A model generated the notes under the pieces. It worked only from the letters and a program-made list of their open reading frames with translations, was not told where the DNA came from and made no database searches. 64,000 nucleotides of DNA from Lachnospiraceae bacterium. GTDB lineage: Bacteria > Bacillota > Clostridia > Lachnospirales > Lachnospiraceae. Below, piece after piece: positions 60,599-64,000 of this stretch. The DNA lies in NCBI GenBank assembly GCA_910576335.1, contig CAJTIU010000011.1, positions 62,001-126,000 on the forward strand, given 5' to 3'. Each line of letters opens with the position of its first letter. Within the stretch, counting starts at the first letter, position 1. Made by a program: the position numbers and the translations under genes.

Positions 60599-60865
60599 AT
60601 GATTTCAAAAGAAAGAAAAGAACAGATTATTGCAGATTACGGAAGATCAGAGGGCGACACAGGTTCACCAGAGGTACAGGTTGCGATTCTTACAGCAAGA
60701 ATCAATGACTTGACAGAGCATTTTAAGGCAAACCCGAAGGATCATCATTCAAGAAGAGGACTTCTTAAGATGGTAGGCCAGAGAAGAGGACTTTTGGCAT
60801 ACCTTAAGAAGATGGATATTGAAAGATACCGTTCCCTGATTGAGAGATTAGGACTGCGTAAATAA
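60599..60865 (+). CDS. rpsO: 30S ribosomal protein S15
   Basis: 88 residues, the normal length: [22 protein letters not shown]-like start, conserved [24 protein letters not shown] and [29 protein letters not shown] is 10 bases before the ATG. pnp follows after about 226 bases containing a family A palindrome and a large hairpin, the same rpsO-pnp order as in many bacteria. Confidence 0.97.
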   Translation: MISKERKEQIIADYGRSEGDTGSPEVQVAILTARINDLTEHFKANPKDHHSRRGLLKMVGQRRGLLAYLKKMDIERYRSLIERLGLRK

Positions 60866-60870
60866 TTTAT

Positions 60871-60912
60871 ATTTGGGGACGGGGCATTTTTAAAAATGCC
60901 CCGTCCCCAAAT
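60871..60912. repeat. palindromic repeat family A, copy after rpsO
   Basis: Perfect 42-base palindrome (left arm ATTTGGGGACGGGGCATTTT) starting 5 bases after the rpsO stop. It could partly terminate transcription between rpsO and pnp. Confidence 0.85.
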
Positions 60913-60925
60913 TAAAGACTGCAGG

Positions 60926-61017
60926 CAGAGAGATTTTACCCGAGACCACTGAAATGTGTATTTGTAATCTGGCACAAGGAAAAGTGCATATTTCAGTAGT
61001 TTCGGAAAATCTCTGTC
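60926..61017 (+). promoter_or_regulatory. large imperfect hairpin in the pnp leader
   Basis: Left arm CAGAGAGATTTTACCCGAGA plus CCACTGAAATGTG (60926-60958) pairs with CATATTTCAGTAGT plus TTCGGAAAATCTCTGTC (60987-61017) over about 28 bp. In E. coli a comparable stem in the rpsO-pnp gap is cut by RNase III and then used by PNPase for autocontrol; the same logic is likely here. Confidence 0.6.
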
Positions 61018-61091
61018 AGGCCGTTGAAAGTATAAGGTGATTACTTGGCAGGTCTGCGCAGTTACAGTATAAGTTGAAAAAGGAGAAGGAT

Positions 61092-63179
61092 ATGTATAAA
61101 AAATTTGAAATGGAATTAGCCGGAAGGACTTTGTGTGTAGATGTAGACAGAGTTGCGAAGCAGGCAAATGGTGCAGTACTGATGCATTATGGAGATACTA
61201 CGGTGCTGTGTACAGCTACGGCTTCTGAAAAGCCGAGAGACGGAATTGATTTCTTTCCGTTAAGTGTGGAGTATAACGAAAGATTATATTCTGTGGGAAA
61301 GATCCCGGGAGGTTTTAACAAGAGAGAGGGAAAGGCGTCAGAGAATGCAGTTCTTACAGACCGTGTGATTGACCGTCCCATGAGGCCGCTGTTTCCGAAG
61401 GATTACCGTAATGATGTAACTTTGGAGAATCTTGTCCTGTCTGTTGACCAGGACTGTTCACCGGAGCTTACGGCGATGCTCGGCGCAGCTATTGCAACAA
61501 CGATTTCGGATATTCCTTTTGACGGTCCCATCTCAACGACACAGGTGGGTATGGTAGATGGAGAATTTGTATTTAATCCGACAGCAGCCCAGAAGGAAGT
61601 GTCAGAGCTTGCCCTTACAGTGGCGTCCACAAGGGAAAAGGTAATTATGATTGAGGCAGGAGCCAATGAAGTGCCGGAGCAGAAGATGATTGAGGCAATC
61701 TTTGCTGCCCATGAGCTGAATCAGAAGGTGATTGCATTTATTGATACGATTGTGGCAGAATGCGGAAAGCCGAAGCATACGTATGAGAGCTGTGCAGTTC
61801 CGGAGGAATTATTTGAGGCGATTAAGGAGATCGTACCGCCGGAGGCCATGGAAGAAGCTGTATTTACAGATGTAAAGCAGGTGAGAGAGGAAAATATCCG
61901 CAAGATTACGGAGAAGCTTGAAGAGGCATTTGCAGAGAAGGAGGAGTGGCTTGCAGTTCTGTCAGAGGCTGTTTACCAGTATCAGAAGAAGACAGTACGT
62001 AAGATGATCTTAAAAGATCACAAGCGTCCGGACGGAAGAGCCATTGACCAGATCAGGCCTCTTGCAGCAGAGGTTGATCTGATCCCAAGGGTTCATGGCT
62101 CCGCAATGTTTACAAGAGGACAGACGCAGATCTGTACGATTACGACTCTGGCGCCCCTTGCAGAGGCGCAGAGACTGGACGGGCTTGATGAGGCGGAGAC
62201 ATCCAAGAGATATATGCACCACTATAATTTCCCGTCCTATTCTGTCGGCGAGACAAGACCTTCAAGAGGTCCGGGACGCCGTGAGATCGGGCACGGTGCT
62301 TTGGCAGAGCGCGCTCTGGTGCCGGTGCTTCCAGACGAGGCAGAGTTTCCCTATGCGATCCGCACGGTTTCTGAGACCTTTGAGTCCAACGGTTCCACAT
62401 CCCAGGCGAGCGTGTGTGCATCTTCCATGTCCCTGATGACGGCAGGCGTACCGATTAAGTCTGCTGTGGCAGGTATTTCAGCAGGACTTGTGACAGGGGA
62501 TACGGACGATGATTATCTCGTGCTTACGGATATCCAGGGACTTGAGGATTTCTTCGGCGATATGGACTTTAAGGTAGCAGGAACCCATAAGGGAATCACT
62601 GCAATTCAGATGGATATTAAGATCCACGGGCTTACAAGGCCGATTATTGAGGAAGCGATTGCAGCAACGAAGAAGGCAAGAACCTATATTATTGATGAGG
62701 TTATGAATAAGGCGATTGCTGAGCCAAGACCAGAGGTTGGTCCTTATGCGCCAAAGATTATTCAGATGCAGATTGATCCGCAGAAGATCGGTGATGTTGT
62801 AGGCCAGCGCGGTAAAACGATTAATGCGATTATAGAACAGACGGGAGTTAAGATTGATATTACAGATGATGGTTCTGTTTCCATCTGCGGAACAGAAAGT
62901 GGGAGCATGGAGGAGGCTCAGAAGCTGATCTACACCATTGTGACAGATTTTGAGGCCGGACAGGTTCTGGAAGGAAAGGTTATCAGTATTAAGGAATTCG
63001 GTGCCTTTCTTGAATTTGCACCGGGTAAGGAAGGTATGGTACACATTTCCAAGCTTGCAAAGGAAAGAGTGAACCATGTAGAGGACGTGCTGACACTGGG
63101 AGACAGGGTGAAGGTCGTCTGCCTTGGCAAGGATAAGATGGGAAGATTTTCATTTAGTATGAAAGATGTAGCGGAGTAG
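61092..63179 (+). CDS. pnp: polyribonucleotide nucleotidyltransferase (PNPase)
   Basis: 3'-5' phosphorolytic exoribonuclease of mRNA decay. 695 residues: first RNase PH core (1-220), helical domain, second RNase PH core (about 310-540, with RPDGRAIDQIRPL, FTRGQTQ and GDTDDDYLVLTDIQG), KH (GDVVGQRGKTINAIIEQTG) and S1 (VISIKEFGAFLEFAPGKEGM) domains. AAGGAG is 6 bases before the ATG at 61092; the frame extends six codons upstream to a TTG. An acetyltransferase gene starts 3 bases after its stop. Confidence 0.97.
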   Translation: MYKKFEMELAGRTLCVDVDRVAKQANGAVLMHYGDTTVLCTATASEKPRDGIDFFPLSVEYNERLYSVGKIPGGFNKREGKASENAVLTDRVIDRPMRPLFPKDYRNDVTLENLVLSVDQDCSPELTAMLGAAIATTISDIPFDGPISTTQVGMVDGEFVFNPTAAQKEVSELALTVASTREKVIMIEAGANEVPEQKMIEAIFAAHELNQKVIAFIDTIVAECGKPKHTYESCAVPEELFEAIKEIVPPEAMEEAVFTDVKQVREENIRKITEKLEEAFAEKEEWLAVLSEAVYQYQKKTVRKMILKDHKRPDGRAIDQIRPLAAEVDLIPRVHGSAMFTRGQTQICTITTLAPLAEAQRLDGLDEAETSKRYMHHYNFPSYSVGETRPSRGPGRREIGHGALAERALVPVLPDEAEFPYAIRTVSETFESNGSTSQASVCASSMSLMTAGVPIKSAVAGISAGLVTGDTDDDYLVLTDIQGLEDFFGDMDFKVAGTHKGITAIQMDIKIHGLTRPIIEEAIAATKKARTYIIDEVMNKAIAEPRPEVGPYAPKIIQMQIDPQKIGDVVGQRGKTINAIIEQTGVKIDITDDGSVSICGTESGSMEEAQKLIYTIVTDFEAGQVLEGKVISIKEFGAFLEFAPGKEGMVHISKLAKERVNHVEDVLTLGDRVKVVCLGKDKMGRFSFSMKDVAE

Positions 63180-63182
63180 GAT

Positions 63183-63788
63183 ATGGATGTAAAAAAGGCA
63201 TTGCACAGCGGAGAACTTTACTTTCCCCACGATGAAGATATTCTGAAGGAGCAGTTCGTGTGTCTGGACAGGCTGTATGATTTTAATATGACACGTCCCA
63301 CCGAGATGGAGAAAAGGGAGCAGCTTTTGAAGGAGATGTTTGCAGAGATCGGGGAAGGGTGTTATGTTGAGCCGCCTCTTCATGCAAATTTTGGCGCGCA
63401 TCATGTACATTTCGGAAAGAATATTTATGCAAATTTTAATCTCACTTTAGTGGATGACACACATATTTATGTTGGAGATTATACGATGTTCGGTCCGAAT
63501 GTGACGGTTGCGACGGCAGGCCATCCGATTCTGCCGGAGCTTCGTGAGAAGGGTATGCAGTATAATATGCCGGTGCATATTGGTAAAAACTGCTGGATCG
63601 GGTCAAATGCGGTAATCCTGCCGGGGATTACCATTGGAGATAATGTAGTAGTCGGCGCGGGAAGCGTTGTCACAAAGGATCTTCCGTCCAATGTAGTGGC
63701 AGTGGGAAATCCCTGCAGAGTGCTCCGTGAAGTGAATGAGCATGACAGAGAGTATTACTATAAGGACCGGAAAATTAAATGGGATTAG
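63183..63788 (+). CDS. sugar O-acetyltransferase (maltose/galactoside acetyltransferase type)
   Basis: 201 residues. N-terminal Mac domain (EQFVCLDRLYDFNMTRPTEMEKREQLL), then a left-handed beta-helix of hexapeptide repeats (IGDNVVVGAGSVVTKDL). The catalytic His region is VATAGHPILPE. The family moves acetyl from acetyl-CoA to maltose, glucose or galactosides; the exact sugar is unknown. It sits 3 bases after pnp and may be cotranscribed, followed by a good terminator. Confidence 0.92.
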   Translation: MDVKKALHSGELYFPHDEDILKEQFVCLDRLYDFNMTRPTEMEKREQLLKEMFAEIGEGCYVEPPLHANFGAHHVHFGKNIYANFNLTLVDDTHIYVGDYTMFGPNVTVATAGHPILPELREKGMQYNMPVHIGKNCWIGSNAVILPGITIGDNVVVGAGSVVTKDLPSNVVAVGNPCRVLREVNEHDREYYYKDRKIKWD

Positions 63789-63813
63789 GGCATGTTTGAA
63801 ACATGTTCAAAGG

Positions 63814-63847
63814 AAGGGCAGACATTTTTATGTCTTGCCCCTTTTTT
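63814..63847 (+). terminator. intrinsic terminator after the acetyltransferase
   Basis: AAGGGCAGACAT pairs with ATGTCTTGCCCCTT (one bulge) and is followed by six T. Confidence 0.85.
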
Positions 63848-63878
63848 ATGATATAGGAAACTTCGTTCCCTATATCAT
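63848..63878. other. perfect 10-bp hairpin at the right edge
   Basis: ATGATATAGG and CCTATATCAT around an 11-base loop directly follow the terminator. The remaining bases to 64000 hold no gene; a TATAAT near 63976 without a clear -35 may belong to a gene beyond the edge. Confidence 0.5.
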
Positions 63879-64000
63879 AAAAACCCTCCGGGGGATGACC
63901 TCGCTTCGCTGGGGCAGACCTGTGTGAACATTAAAAAAACGAACGATGTTATATTTTTTCATGTCTGTCGGGTGTATAATAAAGGTTATGGATGCAAAGC

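Overview
The window reads as a chromosomal segment of a spore-forming, Gram-positive anaerobe of the Clostridia, most likely family Lachnospiraceae. This rests on spoIVA, gpr and spoIIP, the rimP-nusA-ylxR-L7Ae-infB-rbfA-nrnA-truB-ribF order, an A-type RNase P RNA, the paired NifU-like/GGGtGRT genes, large Big_2-domain secreted proteins and a perfect GAAC-N4-GTTC (Gram-positive type) LexA box. I cannot name the genus. Most of it is conserved core genome, with accessory or decayed material at about 23.0-27.9 kb, 38.4-41.0 kb and 41.1-47.7 kb.

Layout: prs (minus strand, cut by the left edge); a PDZ/radical-SAM DUF512 gene, der, plsY, gpsA, spoIVA, a MogA/MoaB-like gene and rnhA; rnpB bracketed by inverted palindromic repeats; pyrBI (minus) behind a promoter with an operator-like palindrome; a small membrane protein; pheA with a DUF815 ATPase and an unknown partner; rqcH (minus) divergent from yicC-gmk-rpoZ-rimO-pgsA-cinA; the NifU-like/GGGtGRT pair; a decayed conjugation-type ATPase, an AAA/PD-(D/E)XK ATPase and a secreted fragment; a LexA-controlled Y-family polymerase with a YolD-like partner; a CPA2 antiporter; ilvN and ilvC; rpsT (minus); gpr and spoIIP; a type IIA topoisomerase pair; a cluster of small unknown genes with YjbR/EVE-like and HIRAN proteins; a large Big_2 surface protein; a broken AAA gene; a secreted transglutaminase-like protein; the nusA-infB operon through ribF; a Na/Pi symporter; a secreted NlpC/P60-like protein; rpsO-pnp; and a sugar acetyltransferase.

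Functionally, translation and RNA metabolism dominate (der, rimP, nusA, infB, rbfA, rpsT, rpsO, rimO, truB, rqcH, rnpB, rnhA, yicC, nrnA, pnp, and ylxR, a reported RNase P modulator). Phospholipid synthesis (plsY, gpsA, pgsA), amino acid and pyrimidine synthesis (pheA, ilvN, ilvC, pyrBI, prs) and sporulation are also represented.

The most unusual layer is non-coding. At least three families of palindromic repeats are scattered between genes. Several copies sit exactly at gene ends, so that the repeat supplies the last codons and the stop codon (rnhA, the yolD-like gene, gpr, the small membrane protein; ilvN at its stop codon). Two bipartite copies bracket rnpB as inverted repeats. A further shared hairpin-bearing element lies immediately downstream of the -10 boxes of prs and pheA. 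Well-spaced sigma-A-type promoters could be read for prs, pyrB, pheA, rqcH, yicC, the SOS polymerase, the antiporter, ilvN, rpsT, the topoisomerase pair, the Big_2 protein, rimP and rpsO. No tRNA, intact transposase or CRISPR array was seen.
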